A DNA stretch of 64,000 bases from Candidatus Pelagisphaera phototrophica (GTDB lineage Bacteria; Verrucomicrobiota; Verrucomicrobiia; Opitutales; Opitutaceae), in NCBI RefSeq assembly GCF_014529625.1, contig NZ_CP076039.1, positions 3,286,001 to 3,350,000 of the forward strand. The letters run 5' to 3'. Position numbers and translations under genes: made by a program. Positions 10,861 through 21,636 of this stretch are shown here, piece after piece. Each line of letters begins with the position of its first letter. The first letter of the stretch is position 1. The notes beneath the pieces were generated by a model that ran no database searches, had not been told where the DNA came from, and worked only from the letters and a program-made list of their open reading frames with translations.

Positions 10861-11339
10861 TAAGCATCATAATGGGTTCAGACTCCGATCTGAATGTAAT
10901 GCAACAGGCCGCAGATATTCTGGAATCCTTCGGGATACCCTTTGAAATGACGATAGTGTCCGCCCACCGAACCCCTGATAGGCTCTATTCGTATTCAAAG
11001 TCTGCCCACGAAAGGGGGATAAAAGTCATTATCGCTGGCGCTGGAGGAGCGGCTCACCTTCCGGGCATGGCCGCTGCAATTTCGCCGCTACCCGTTATCG
11101 GCGTGCCAGTAAAGTCTTCGAATTCTATCGATGGCTGGGATTCCGTACTCTCGATCCTACAAATGCCGGGTGGCGTTCCCGTAGCTACTGTAGCCCTCAA
11201 CGGCGCGAAGAATGCGGGCCTTCTCGCGGTTCAAATCCTTTCCACTGCCAACGATACGCTCCGCGACCAATTCATTGAGTATAAAGAAGGCCTCAGCGCT
11301 GAAATTCATAGGAAATTGGAAAATCTCAAGAAACCGTAG
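10845..11339 (+). CDS. purE: N5-carboxyaminoimidazole ribonucleotide mutase (class I PurE)
   Basis: 164 residues. It converts N5-CAIR to CAIR in purine synthesis. The class I signature is clear: [12 protein letters not shown] near the start, [10 protein letters not shown] with the catalytic His, and [12 protein letters not shown]. Bacteria that carry purK use this mutase rather than the carboxylase form. It starts inside the 3-prime end of purK. The following 258 bases contain no gene and no clear terminator. Confidence 0.97.
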   Translation: MEEPLVSIIMGSDSDLNVMQQAADILESFGIPFEMTIVSAHRTPDRLYSYSKSAHERGIKVIIAGAGGAAHLPGMAAAISPLPVIGVPVKSSNSIDGWDSVLSILQMPGGVPVATVALNGAKNAGLLAVQILSTANDTLRDQFIEYKEGLSAEIHRKLENLKKP

Positions 11340-11597
11340 CCCAGGCCAGTATCAGCGGCGAGGCTCGATGCTTCGTCAACGATTGCTTAAGATCGAGATA
11401 GGTCCAAAGCGGGGCAGTTCGGCCAAGAAATGCTGAACGGAGTTGGATGCTTGCCTTTTTTTGATGCATCAATTTTATTCGCATACGACAAATCTTAATG
11501 AGCTTATCTTATACCGTTAGAAATCCGATCATTCCTGTATTGCAGCCCACCAAGACATCTGGGTTGTCAGCGACCCAAACAAGATGCCTTTAAACCA

Positions 11598-12653
11598 ATG
11601 CTATTAGCATTTATCGGCGCTGTCGCCTTCACAATAGGAGCATCGTTCTATTGCTCTTTGATGGAATCCCTCATTCTGAGCACAACCGTCGCCGAGATTG
11701 AAGGTTTAAAGAAAAGCAGACCTCGCAAGGGCGCAAAACTCGAGCACTTGAAGATCGACCTTCCAAATACGATCTCTGCAATTCTCACTCTCAATACAAT
11801 CGCCAATACTGCAGGTACCGCGTTAGTGGGAGGACTCGCTGTCATAATGTGGGGAAATGCAGTCATCGGGATCATCACGGGGGCAATGACTTTGGGGGTT
11901 CTTATTTTTTCCGAGATCATTCCCAAGAATCTCGGGGTTGTCTACCGGACACAGCTTCATCCCTGGATCGTGGACTCGCTCGTCATATTGCGAATCTTGA
12001 TGACGCCGATCACCTATATGACCAATGCGTCAATCAAACTAGTCGTAAAAGGCGACATCGAAACTGATCCAGACGCGGATGAGAAAGAGATCATTCTCTT
12101 AGCCGAAAAGGGTGCAAAGGAAGGAAGCCTCACCTCGGATGAGTCGGACATGGTCGCCAACGCCCTCAAACTTGACGAGGTGCAGGTGAGTGAAATCATG
12201 ACTCCCCGAGTCGTGGTCACCGCTTTAGATAAGTCTCTTACCGTTGAGGAGGTATTCAAAAAGACCCCTCACTTGCACTTTGCCCGGATACCCGTTTTCG
12301 ACGAAGAGCTCGACAACATCGTGGGTATCGTTCGGAGACGCGACCTACTCACGCAAATAGCAGACGACAACGACGACGTAAGACTTGTTGACATAATGGA
12401 CGATGTTCGATTCGTACCCGAAACCGTAACCGCTTATTCCGCGTTACAGTCGATGCTGAAGTCTCACCAACAACTGCTGGCCGTGGTCGACGAGTTTGGA
12501 TCACTCGCAGGAGTCGTCGCTATGGAGGATATAATGGAGTCCATTCTAGGCAGAGAGATTTTTGAAAAGGATGACGTCGCCATCGACATGCGCGAACTAG
12601 CACGGAATGAAAACAGTGAGGCCAACGATCCGCTCACTCATAAGGAATCCTAA
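11598..12653 (+). CDS. CNNM/CorC-family membrane protein with CBS pair
   Basis: 351 residues. The N-terminal CNNM (DUF21) transmembrane domain spans about residues 1-150 with several hydrophobic helices and the family motif FSEIIPKNLG. It is followed by a cytosolic pair of CBS domains (about 185-310; VSEIMTPRVVV and VDEFGSLAGVVAMEDIMESILG). The C-terminal CorC/HlyC domain seen in longer relatives is absent. Homologues export or regulate magnesium and other divalent cations; the name haemolysin is historical. The gene lies 11 bases before lgt and is probably co-transcribed with it. Confidence 0.9.
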   Translation: MLLAFIGAVAFTIGASFYCSLMESLILSTTVAEIEGLKKSRPRKGAKLEHLKIDLPNTISAILTLNTIANTAGTALVGGLAVIMWGNAVIGIITGAMTLGVLIFSEIIPKNLGVVYRTQLHPWIVDSLVILRILMTPITYMTNASIKLVVKGDIETDPDADEKEIILLAEKGAKEGSLTSDESDMVANALKLDEVQVSEIMTPRVVVTALDKSLTVEEVFKKTPHLHFARIPVFDEELDNIVGIVRRRDLLTQIADDNDDVRLVDIMDDVRFVPETVTAYSALQSMLKSHQQLLAVVDEFGSLAGVVAMEDIMESILGREIFEKDDVAIDMRELARNENSEANDPLTHKES

Positions 12654-12664
12654 ATACACCTGTC

Positions 12665-13501
12665 ATGGAGCTTTTAAGGGTCTTCGCCTATCACGTACAT
12701 CAGCCTCGCCCCTTTCTGATACAGTTCACTGAGACTTTTGGGATTCGATACTATGGTCTAGCCTACATTCTCGGATTCCTCGTAGGGGCCTGGCTTTTGA
12801 GCCGATATTATAGAAAAGGCCTGTCACCCTACAACTCGGAACAACAAACTGATCTTTTTGTAGCACTCATCGTCGCAGTGGTTGCAGGCGGTAGGGTTGG
12901 GTATTTTCTTTTTTATACTCCGGAACTCATTTTGTCCGAACCTTGGAAAGTTTTTTTCGTTTGGGAGGGAGGTATGGCCAGCCATGGGGGTTTCACCGGA
13001 GTCGCAGTCGCTACGCTGTACATTGCCCGGAAACACAGGCAGTCGTTTTGGCTGACCGCGGATCTCGTCTGCTCCTTGGCGCCCGCTGGATTGCTTTTCG
13101 GGCGGATTGCAAACTACCTTAACGGCGAACTCTGGGGGAAGGTAACTGACGTTTCATGGGCTGTTCTTTTCTCAACTGCCCCCGACAGAGGTACTCTACC
13201 TCGCCATCCTTCTCAACTGTATGAGGCTGCCCTCGAGGGTCTTTTCATGCTGCTGTATTCCCAGTACCGTATCTGGAAAACCCCTACTCTAAAAAAGCAT
13301 CCTGGATCGCTCGTAGGAGAATTCTTGCTGATCTACTCCATTTTACGTGTCGTTGGTGAGCAGTTTAGAGAGCCGGACGCCGCTCTCACGCTCGGCCTCA
13401 GCCGTGGGACCACCCTCTCAATTCTTATGGGTCTAGCGGGGCTTGTTATCGCTGTCAGCACCCGTGAGCGAACCAACGATTCGCGTAAACAATCCTCCTG
13501 A
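12665..13501 (+). CDS. lgt: Phosphatidylglycerol-prolipoprotein diacylglyceryl transferase
   Basis: 278 residues with about seven membrane helices. Lgt attaches diacylglycerol from phosphatidylglycerol to the lipobox Cys of prolipoproteins at the inner membrane. The signature region GRIANYLNGELWG (about residues 147-159) and RHPSQLYEA (about 180-188) are present, as is IRYYGLAYILGF at the first helix. The nearby pgsA and pgpA on the opposite strand make its lipid donor, phosphatidylglycerol, and the FKBP at 6.8 kb is a likely client. Confidence 0.96.
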   Translation: MELLRVFAYHVHQPRPFLIQFTETFGIRYYGLAYILGFLVGAWLLSRYYRKGLSPYNSEQQTDLFVALIVAVVAGGRVGYFLFYTPELILSEPWKVFFVWEGGMASHGGFTGVAVATLYIARKHRQSFWLTADLVCSLAPAGLLFGRIANYLNGELWGKVTDVSWAVLFSTAPDRGTLPRHPSQLYEAALEGLFMLLYSQYRIWKTPTLKKHPGSLVGEFLLIYSILRVVGEQFREPDAALTLGLSRGTTLSILMGLAGLVIAVSTRERTNDSRKQSS

Positions 13502-13509
13502 GAGGGCTT

Positions 13510-14016
13510 TCAAAATCCGAGCCACAAACGAAGCCCTAGATTCATCACCACGCAGGTGGCGAGGGAGGCTACAACATCGTCGATAACAACTCCAAATCCA
13601 CCGTAGTAACGCTGCAGTTTCTTTATTCCTAGTGGTTTGAGAATATCGAAAAGCCGAAATACAAGAAACGTTCCCAAAAGAACAACAGCGCCGTGACCCT
13701 CGGCGATGAAAGGCTTGAGCCCAATAAAGCAGATTGGCATTGCGACCACTTCGTCTATGATCACTTCCCCTGGATCCACTTTCTTAAGTCGCTTCTCCGC
13801 CTCTCCACATATTCCAACCGCAAAGTAGCAGCTCGCCAACATGAGGAGGGCTCCAACAAAATGGTTTGTAGGGTAAAAGACCACCAGGTACAGCAAGACT
13901 CCCGCGGCAGAACCCCAAGTTCCAGGAGCCTTAAAGTCACCCAGACTCCCTAATGTTGCTACCCTGAGAACAACGTGCGTCGGCCAATAACGGGCCCATC
14001 TCGGATTCCGCATCAT
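13510..14016 (-). CDS. pgpA: Phosphatidylglycerophosphatase A
   Basis: 168 residues with several membrane helices. It removes the phosphate from phosphatidylglycerol phosphate to give phosphatidylglycerol. The PgpA fingerprint is present: KAPGTWGSAAG near residue 32 and DPGEVIIDEVVAMP near residue 81, supplying acidic metal ligands. It follows pgsA by 5 bases on the same strand, so the two successive enzymes form an operon. It converges with lgt, only 8 bases away. Confidence 0.94.
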   Translation of the reverse strand: MMRNPRWARYWPTHVVLRVATLGSLGDFKAPGTWGSAAGVLLYLVVFYPTNHFVGALLMLASCYFAVGICGEAEKRLKKVDPGEVIIDEVVAMPICFIGLKPFIAEGHGAVVLLGTFLVFRLFDILKPLGIKKLQRYYGGFGVVIDDVVASLATCVVMNLGLRLWLGF

Positions 14017-14021
14017 AAAGC

Positions 14022-14612
14022 CTATCTATCGCCTTCTAGAAATACGAGTTCACCATACTTCTTGAAGTAATTGGCACCCGAATACAGCGTCATGAATACG
14101 CATAGTCCAAAAAGTATCAACCCAATCCAATTCAGAGTTTCGGCAGTTTGCACCGCCCACCCACCAGTGCCAGAGCCAAAGTCTTTTCTAAAGACGGCCT
14201 CGAGCAAGAAGGCGCCTACCGCCAAAATTTGTGTAACCGTTTTTTGTTTACCTGAACTCTCAGCCGACACAACGACCCCTTTGGTTGCCGCCACTAAACG
14301 CATGCCCGTGATCATAAACTCTCGACCAAGGATTAAGAGAACAAGGAAAATATGCACTTGCCCAATATCCACCAGGGCAATCATCAAACCGAGCATCAGA
14401 ATTTTGTCAGTCAACGCATCCATGAGAATACCAAAGTTCGACACGATCCCTTGCTTGCGAGCAACGTACCCATCTAGCCAATCAGTCAACCCAGCGATCA
14501 CGAACATTACAAAAGCGCCGGTCGCCGCCCACATAAAGTCCTCCCGCATGAGCCACACAATCAGGAACATCAATGGGATCCGCGAAAGTGTTAGAATGTT
14601 AGGTAGATTCAT
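14022..14612 (-). CDS. pgsA: CDP-diacylglycerol-glycerol-3-phosphate 3-phosphatidyltransferase
   Basis: 196 residues, membrane-embedded. It makes phosphatidylglycerol phosphate from CDP-diacylglycerol and glycerol-3-phosphate. The CDP-alcohol phosphatidyltransferase motif (DGxxAR, then G, then DxxxD) is complete: DGYVARKQGIVSNFGILMD with the last Asp in DALTD, near residues 48-70. The protein starts MNLPNILTLSRIPLM, normal for the family. It is the first gene of the pgsA-pgpA operon. Confidence 0.95.
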   Translation of the reverse strand: MNLPNILTLSRIPLMFLIVWLMREDFMWAATGAFVMFVIAGLTDWLDGYVARKQGIVSNFGILMDALTDKILMLGLMIALVDIGQVHIFLVLLILGREFMITGMRLVAATKGVVVSAESSGKQKTVTQILAVGAFLLEAVFRKDFGSGTGGWAVQTAETLNWIGLILFGLCVFMTLYSGANYFKKYGELVFLEGDR

Positions 14613-14728
14613 TAAACCGCACTCAAAAGCTATCTATCGTCAAAGTAAAGCTTGAGAGACAGCGAATCCGGTAGATGTAAACATTTCGTTGCAAAAAACT
14701 TACCTATAGATTCCCATCGAGGCGGTTT

Positions 14729-15205
14729 ATGAAAGTCTGCATTTACCCAGGTACCTTTGATCCCATTACACACGGCCATTTAGACGTTCTCGAGAGAGCG
14801 TGTCGCCTCTTTGACAGTGTGATCATTGCGATTGCCGAAAACCGTGACAAAAAGCCGTTTTTCACAGCGGAGGAACGTCTAAACCTTGTAAACCAAAACA
14901 TAGAGCAATTCCCAAACGCCTCCGCTATGGTTTTTAGCGGTTTGCTTATCGATTTTGCCAAGGCTCAAAACGCATCTGTCATTATTCGCGGACTAAGAGC
15001 CGTATCCGATTTTGAATTTGAGTTTCAAATGGCAAACATGAACCGGCACCTCGGACCTGGAATCGAGACGATTCTAGTAATGACCAAAGAGGGCTATAAC
15101 TACACCAGCTCTTCCTTGGTTAAGCAAGTGGCCGAGTACGGAGCAGACGTAAGCGAATTTGTTCCGAGTAATGTGGTCAAAGCCCTCAAGGCAAAGCTAG
15201 GATAG
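14729..15205 (+). CDS. coaD: Phosphopantetheine adenylyltransferase
   Basis: 158 residues, standard length. It adenylylates 4-phosphopantetheine to dephospho-CoA, the penultimate step of CoA synthesis. It begins with the nucleotidyltransferase motif YPGTFDPITHGHLDVLERA (TxGH type) and has the later motif YTSSSLVKQVAEYG. A GAGGCGG sequence precedes the ATG at a good distance. It is a single gene, divergent from pgsA. Confidence 0.97.
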   Translation: MKVCIYPGTFDPITHGHLDVLERACRLFDSVIIAIAENRDKKPFFTAEERLNLVNQNIEQFPNASAMVFSGLLIDFAKAQNASVIIRGLRAVSDFEFEFQMANMNRHLGPGIETILVMTKEGYNYTSSSLVKQVAEYGADVSEFVPSNVVKALKAKLG

Positions 15206-15270
15206 CATTTCGCAGGCTGGCAACGTCACCGCGGGACCAGAGCAACCGTCCGGCGAGAGGAATACCCGGA

Positions 15271-16057
15271 ATGCCCTTCGTATCCTAATTGCATTTATAC
15301 CCAATGAAGTCATGCCACCCAGTTGACGTGGGTTCGTTTTCGCTCGATCCGCTCGGACCGAAGGTGGATGGTCGTCGCGAACAATAAGTCGAGAACGTTT
15401 CTCAGTCAGTGAACCCATCCACGACTCGCTTTGATCGATGTTAAAATCATCCACGAAGGGACTATTGAGCTCAGTCTCCCAAACTGCTCAACCATCCAAG
15501 CCACCATTCAACAGGCCTCCCCTACCCAAAAGACAGCAACCGTATGGGGTAGCCAAGTCGTCGCCCAAGATGCAGGAGATGCGGTTTTTAAATGGCTAAG
15601 CCGATTCCTAAAAGAGGATGTTCGCCTCTTAGGAATCGATCGCAGCTACCAGAGGTTCACCAGGAATTCTGATATTGATCAAACGAGCTTGGCCGACGGC
15701 TACCCCCTCCTGATTATATCAGGACCCTCTATGGATGACTTAAACGAACGCCTCGACTTTCCTATCGGGATATCCCGTTTTCGTCCCAATATTGTTGTAG
15801 ATGGCTGCGACCCCTTTGACGAGGACTGCTGGTCTCATATCAAAATCGGCGATTGCCTCCTTAGGGCTTCAGGTCCCCGCACCCGATGCGTGATCACGAC
15901 ACTCGACCCTCAGACTGGACAAGGCCATGGGAAAGAGCCACTCCACACTTTAGCTCAATATCCAAAGACAGAACAAGGTGTCATTTTCGGCCAAAACTTT
16001 ACCAACGAGTCTAAATCGGGGCAAATTGAAATTGGTATGGAAACCCAGATTCTTTAG
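15271..16057 (+). pseudogene. Broken MOSC-domain protein (YcbX/mARC-like)
   Basis: The intact frame from a TTG at 15431 encodes the C-terminal part of a MOSC molybdenum-cofactor protein (RPNIVVDGCDPFDEDCW, RCVITTLDPQTG). The missing MOSC N-terminal barrel is upstream but damaged. From ATG 15271 one reads MPFVS, a TAA (15286), then LHLYPMKSCHPVDVGSFSLD; the frame then shifts near 15350-15358 to DRRWMVVANNKSRTFLSQ, meets TGA at 15410 where relatives have Arg (CGA to TGA would do it), and continues THPRLALIDVKI into the intact part. These pieces align in order with the family N-terminus (LYIYPIKSC, DRRWM, SQR-P). Two stops plus a frameshift in 140 bases suggest true decay rather than one sequencing error. 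Intact relatives oxidise or reduce N-hydroxylated compounds. Confidence 0.82.
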
Positions 16058-16888
16058 CTAGGAGTTATCCCCGGCAAGAATCGACATCATTTCATCGTAT
16101 AGATGGGGATTGGTTGCCAGATTAGCGTATCCACGTATCTCAGGCAATTCATCCCTTTTGTTTTCGTCGAAAAAGCCATATTTGGCCCCCGCTTCAATCG
16201 CGATCAATTTCCCAGCACTCAGGTCCCAAGCTTTGAGATCCTCTTCGTAATAACCGTCGATACGACCACATGCTACCCAACAAAGGTCAAACGCGCAAGA
16301 ACCGGACCTCCTTATGTCTCTACATCTTTTCCGTATATCTCCTAGTCTTGCGACCAACCGGTCAATTCCTCCCCACCCATGCGGAAATCCGGTCGCGACA
16401 AGAGAATTCTCAAGATGATCCGTATCACTCACGTGTATGCATTCATCGTTTAAGAACGCGCCATCATTCTTAATACTCACAAAAATCTCTCCAAGCGCGG
16501 GGCAATTCACAACCCCTACCTGAATCTGGCCCTTCATGCAAAACGCTATCGAAATGCAAAACTGAAAGTGACCTCGGGCATAACCGACGGTGCCGTCAAT
16601 CGGATCGATAATCCAGGTTGGACTTAACAAGTTAGGGCGGGCCGCGGCTGCCCCTTCTGACTCTTCGGTCAAAAAGACGTGTTCGGGATAGGCTTCGCGA
16701 ATCCCATCTCTAATCAAGTCATTCACTTCCAAGTCTGCAGATGTGACGAGTTCAACGCTTTGCTTATAGCTTTGCGTCAATCCACCATCGCGCATCTCCA
16801 TAGCTCGATCACCGGCTTTGAGGGCGAGTTTTTTAGCGAAATCCCGTATCTCTCGTAAATACTCTTTCGTTGGAGGCGATTTTATCAT
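16058..16888 (-). CDS. Inositol monophosphatase family protein
   Basis: 276 residues. A Mg-dependent, Li-sensitive type phosphatase fold: TEESEG near residue 77 supplies the first metal-binding Glu, IDPIDGTVGYARG (about 95-107) is the signature metal site, and KAWDLSAGKLIAIEAG near residue 220 is the second. Family members act on inositol phosphates, 3-phosphoadenosine phosphate (CysQ) or histidinol phosphate; sequence alone does not decide among these. It ends next to the broken MOSC gene, convergent with it. Confidence 0.9.
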   Translation of the reverse strand: MIKSPPTKEYLREIRDFAKKLALKAGDRAMEMRDGGLTQSYKQSVELVTSADLEVNDLIRDGIREAYPEHVFLTEESEGAAAARPNLLSPTWIIDPIDGTVGYARGHFQFCISIAFCMKGQIQVGVVNCPALGEIFVSIKNDGAFLNDECIHVSDTDHLENSLVATGFPHGWGGIDRLVARLGDIRKRCRDIRRSGSCAFDLCWVACGRIDGYYEEDLKAWDLSAGKLIAIEAGAKYGFFDENKRDELPEIRGYANLATNPHLYDEMMSILAGDNS

Positions 16889-16951
16889 GATGCCAATGTT
16901 GGAGCGACTAGGGTTTCCAATGAAACAGCGAACATGCGAGCGAATTCGCCC

Positions 16952-16970
16952 AAAGGAGTGCCACTCCTTT
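16952..16970. other. Short perfect hairpin between the phosphatase gene and groEL
   Basis: AAAGGAGT and ACTCCTTT with a 3-base loop make an 8-bp stem. There is no T-tract on either side, so a terminator role is doubtful; its role is unknown. Confidence 0.35.
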
Positions 16971-17056
16971 CGATTAACTCTGCTTTTCCTTACTAGACGA
17001 CTTCTTGCTGGGTGGAAGCAGATTCAAGATTTCCTGCTGCTGCTGATCAAATATAG

Positions 17057-17362
17057 ATAACGAAGACTAACTTCATTCTGTTTTGCATTCAGACACCGTT
17101 CTCCGCCCAAAGCTCCCTTTCGCAAGATTCTGACGCACAATCGCCTGAACCAACACTAAATGTTAGCACGCAGCTGTTCACCTTGGAGCAGCAAGACCTA
17201 GTATATCAATCTGTTCCTGTTGAGTGCTCACTCTGGTTCCTTGAAGTAAGATACATCATTTCAATGAGGGTACACGCATCATTCAATCAAACCAATAGCT
17301 TCGTTTCAAAGAACTACCAAATCGTACAAAAAAAGCGACTCCCTCATGGGAGTCGCTCGTAA
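17057..17362 (+). pseudogene. Possible remnant of an exported-protein gene without a start codon
   Basis: This is the only feature seen in the 497-base stretch 16889-17385 besides a hairpin and the groEL terminator. Between TAG (17054) and TAA (17360) runs an open frame of 101 codons. It starts ITKTNFILFC and reaches FSAQSSLSQD, resembling a signal peptide with a cleavage site, then continues with a protein-like composition (LFTLEQQDLVYQSVPVEC). No ATG, GTG or TTG is available at the 5-prime end; the codon where a start would be expected is ATA. The last 35 bases run through the groEL terminator. It may be a gene that lost its start, or chance; no family was recognised. Confidence 0.3.
17328..17357 (-). 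terminator. Intrinsic terminator of groEL
   Basis: A 9-bp perfect stem (GCGACTCCC at 17335-17343 and GGGAGTCGC at 17348-17356, extended by one A-T pair, 4-base loop) is followed on the minus strand by seven T residues (17328-17334 on plus are A). It lies 30 bases after the groEL stop. This is the clearest terminator in the window. Confidence 0.95.
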
Positions 17363-17385
17363 ATTGTCCTTAATCTGAGCGTTGA

Positions 17386-19035
<1,650 letters not shown>

Positions 19036-19071
19036 TTAGATACTATTGGTTAATTGGTTAGTTATTTTCTC

Positions 19072-19380
19072 TTAGGACTCAATGACTCCGAGGATATCAT
19101 CTTCGCGAACCAAGAGGTAAGTTTCGCCGTCGATTTTGACTTCAGTTCCACCGTACTTGCTGGTGAGAACGCGATCGCCAACTTTCACGTTGAACGGGAC
19201 TAGTTTACCGTCACCGTCTTTGGCTCCGGTGCCAAGGGCGATCACTTCCGCCTCCTGTGGCTTTTCTTTAGCAGAGTCCGGAATGATGATACCACCACGA
19301 ACTTGCTCGTCTTCATCAACGTGCTTGATTAGCACGCGATCTCCTAGAGGTTTTACTTTTACTGATGTTGATGCGCTCAT
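19072..19380 (-). CDS. groES: 10 kDa co-chaperonin GroES
   Basis: 102 residues. The heptameric lid of Gro[18 protein letters not shown] at the N-terminus, the mobile loop [11 protein letters not shown], and [15 protein letters not shown]. It is immediately upstream of groEL. The 110 bases before it contain no CIRCE-like element (TTAGCACTC repeat) that I can see, but do contain a stem-loop after dnaK, so it may be expressed both from its own promoter and by read-through. Confidence 0.99.
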   Translation of the reverse strand: MSASTSVKVKPLGDRVLIKHVDEDEQVRGGIIIPDSAKEKPQEAEVIALGTGAKDGDGKLVPFNVKVGDRVLTSKYGGTEVKIDGETYLLVREDDILGVIES

Positions 19381-19440
19381 ATTGAGTTGTTTCTTATGTT
19401 AGATTAGTTGTTTTAGATATATATATTTATCACAAGGAAA

Positions 19441-19476
19441 CGAGTAACCGGTTCGGTTAATCGAACCCGCTACTCG
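19441..19476 (-). terminator. Stem-loop between dnaK and groES (weak terminator or processing site)
   Basis: The arms CGAGTA and TACTCG at the base and GGTTCG and CGAACC above (6-base loop GTTAAT) fold into a long imperfect hairpin starting 14 bases after the dnaK stop. On the minus strand it is followed by TTTCCTTG, a poor T-tract, so termination may be partial, giving a step in expression between dnaK and groES. Confidence 0.55.
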
Positions 19477-19490
19477 AAATTCATTTTTGG

Positions 19491-21440
19491 CTACTTCTTC
19501 TCGTCGTCATCAACGACTTCGAAATCCGCGTCCACGACATCCGCTGGTTTTGGTTCGCCTTTCGGAGCCTCGCCACCTTCAGGAGGAGGACCACCCGCTG
19601 CGCCCGCCATGTCATTCATGTCAGGCATACCGCCTTCGGCTGCCGCCGCTTGATAGAGATCAGCGCCGAGCTTGCTCAAGTCTTCCAAAGCTTTCTTGAT
19701 TTGGTCAGGATCTTCCGACTCGAGGGCTTTTTTCGCATCTGCGATTCCTGCTTCTATCGGGCCTTTCTTGTCGGCTGGCAACTTGTCCCCAGCCTCGCTC
19801 ATTGTCTTTTCCATCTGGTAGATAGTGCTATCAAGCTGGTTCCGGTTTTCTACACGCTCCCTGAGGTTTTTGTCCTCTTCCGCATGAAGCTCCGCATCCT
19901 TGGTCATCTTTTCGATGTCGTCCTCCGAAAGTCCACCCGATCCTGTAATCGTGATGTGCTGGTCCTTACCGGTACCCTTGTCTTTCGCTGAAACATTTAG
20001 GATGCCATTCGCGTCGATATCAAAGGTAACTTCAACCTGAGGAGTACCACGAGGCGCTGGTGGGATTCCATCCAAGTGGAAAGTCCCCAAAACCTTGTTG
20101 TCGGTCGCCATGGGTCGTTCCCCTTGAAGCACCTTGATTTCAACCGAGGGCTGGTTATCTGCGTAAGTTGAAAATGTCTGAGATTTTTTAGCTGGGATCG
20201 TAGTGTTGCGTGGTATCATCGCAGTCGATACGCCTCCGGCAGTCTCAATTCCCAAAGTCAATGGAGTGACGTCAAGCAGCAAGACGTCGCGAACATCTCC
20301 CTTGAGAACCGCTCCCTGAATTCCTGCGCCAATAGCAACAACTTCGTCCGGGTTCACACCTTGGTGGGGTTTCTTTCCGGCAAGCTCTTCCGCTATTTCG
20401 ACAACCTTTGGCATTCGGGTCATGCCACCCACGAGAACGAGCTCGTTGATCTCCGATGCCGAAAGATCCGCATCGCGCAAACAGTTTTGGAATGGCACCC
20501 GGCAGCGAGAAAACAAGTCATCCGTGATCTGCTCCAGTTTCGCTCGAGTCAATTGGATGTTGAGGTGCTTTGGTCCGGACGCATCTGCCGTGATAAAAGG
20601 TAGGTTTACATCGTAGGTGGTCGCAGATGACAGAGCGATCTTCGCCTTTTCACCTTCTTCTTTAAGGCGCTGTAGGGCCATCGGATCGCCTTTGAGGTCG
20701 ATACCATTTTCTTTTTTAAATTCATCGACCATCCAGTCTATAATCGACTGATCCCAGTTGTCGCCGCCCAACATGGTATCGCCATTGGTCGCTTTCACTT
20801 CGAAAACGCCATCACCGATTTCCAGAATCGATACGTCAAAGGTACCTCCACCCAAGTCGAAGACCGAAATTTTCTCGTCGCTCTTCTTGTCGAGACCATA
20901 AGCCAGCGAGGCCGCGGTTGGTTCGTTGATGATACGGAGAACATCGAGACCCGCAATCTTGCCAGCGTCTTTAGTCGCCTGACGTTGACTATCATTAAAG
21001 TAGGCCGGGACCGTAATGACCGCTTCGGTCATCGACTCACCCAAATAGGCTTCTGCATCCGACTTAAGCTTCGCCAAAACGAAGGAAGCAATTTGCTCAG
21101 GAGCGAACTGCTCCGTCTTGTCGCCCACTTGACATTCGATAAAGGCGTCACCGTTGTCAGCCTCAACAATCTTAAAAGGAATACCCTCCGCTTCCGAAGC
21201 GACTTCAGCAAACTTACGGCCAATCAGCCGCTTTGCCGAAAATATTGTATTCTTTGGATTGGTAACTGCTTGGCGCTTTGCAGCTTGGCCGACTAGCCTT
21301 TCGCCAGCCTTTGTAAACGCAACGATCGAGGGAGTCGTGCGTGCACCTTCTGCATTCGGCACAACGACTGGCTCATCGCCATCCATAACTGCCATGCAAG
21401 AATTCGTAGTACCTAAATCGATTCCGAGTACGCGTCCCAT
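19491..21440 (-). CDS. dnaK: Chaperone protein DnaK (Hsp70)
   Basis: 649 residues. The ATPase domain begins [16 protein letters not shown], with [27 protein letters not shown]-like [15 protein letters not shown], and [11 protein letters not shown]. The substrate-binding domain starts near residue 390 ([14 protein letters not shown]), and a Gly/Pro-rich tail ends in an acidic stretch ([10 protein letters not shown]). AAGGGG precedes the ATG closely. No dnaJ, grpE or hrcA lies next to it, unlike many genomes; instead groES-groEL follow on the same strand. Confidence 0.99.
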   Translation of the reverse strand: MGRVLGIDLGTTNSCMAVMDGDEPVVVPNAEGARTTPSIVAFTKAGERLVGQAAKRQAVTNPKNTIFSAKRLIGRKFAEVASEAEGIPFKIVEADNGDAFIECQVGDKTEQFAPEQIASFVLAKLKSDAEAYLGESMTEAVITVPAYFNDSQRQATKDAGKIAGLDVLRIINEPTAASLAYGLDKKSDEKISVFDLGGGTFDVSILEIGDGVFEVKATNGDTMLGGDNWDQSIIDWMVDEFKKENGIDLKGDPMALQRLKEEGEKAKIALSSATTYDVNLPFITADASGPKHLNIQLTRAKLEQITDDLFSRCRVPFQNCLRDADLSASEINELVLVGGMTRMPKVVEIAEELAGKKPHQGVNPDEVVAIGAGIQGAVLKGDVRDVLLLDVTPLTLGIETAGGVSTAMIPRNTTIPAKKSQTFSTYADNQPSVEIKVLQGERPMATDNKVLGTFHLDGIPPAPRGTPQVEVTFDIDANGILNVSAKDKGTGKDQHITITGSGGLSEDDIEKMTKDAELHAEEDKNLRERVENRNQLDSTIYQMEKTMSEAGDKLPADKKGPIEAGIADAKKALESEDPDQIKKALEDLSKLGADLYQAAAAEGGMPDMNDMAGAAGGPPPEGGEAPKGEPKPADVVDADFEVVDDDEKK

Positions 21441-21575
21441 TCATACCCCTTAGCAAAGCCCGTACCACTGCTCATTATTAAAACTTTAGACACTGTAAAT
21501 CAGTAACTTATGACTCATATCCGTTATTCCCAACTCGACTGGATCCGCCTGCTTTCAGCCAAGATGTCTCACTTT

Positions 21576-21603
21576 GTGTCACACTTCCCCAGAACTGTGA
21601 CAC
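21576..21603. promoter_or_regulatory. Perfect inverted repeat upstream of dnaK
   Basis: GTGTCACA (21576-21583) and TGTGACAC (21596-21603) form an 8-bp dyad with 12 bases between. It lies 136 bases before the dnaK start and 34 bases after the polX stop. It lacks a T-tract, so an operator for a dimeric regulator is at least as likely as a terminator for polX. It does not match CIRCE. Confidence 0.4.
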
Positions 21604-21636
21604 TTAGAATGGCACACAATTGCGGATAATCCGCTT

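Noticed and set aside
19072-21440. CIRCE element or HrcA control of the chaperone genes
   Set aside because: No TTAGCACTC/GAGTGCTAA repeat found upstream of dnaK or groES, and no hrcA in the window.
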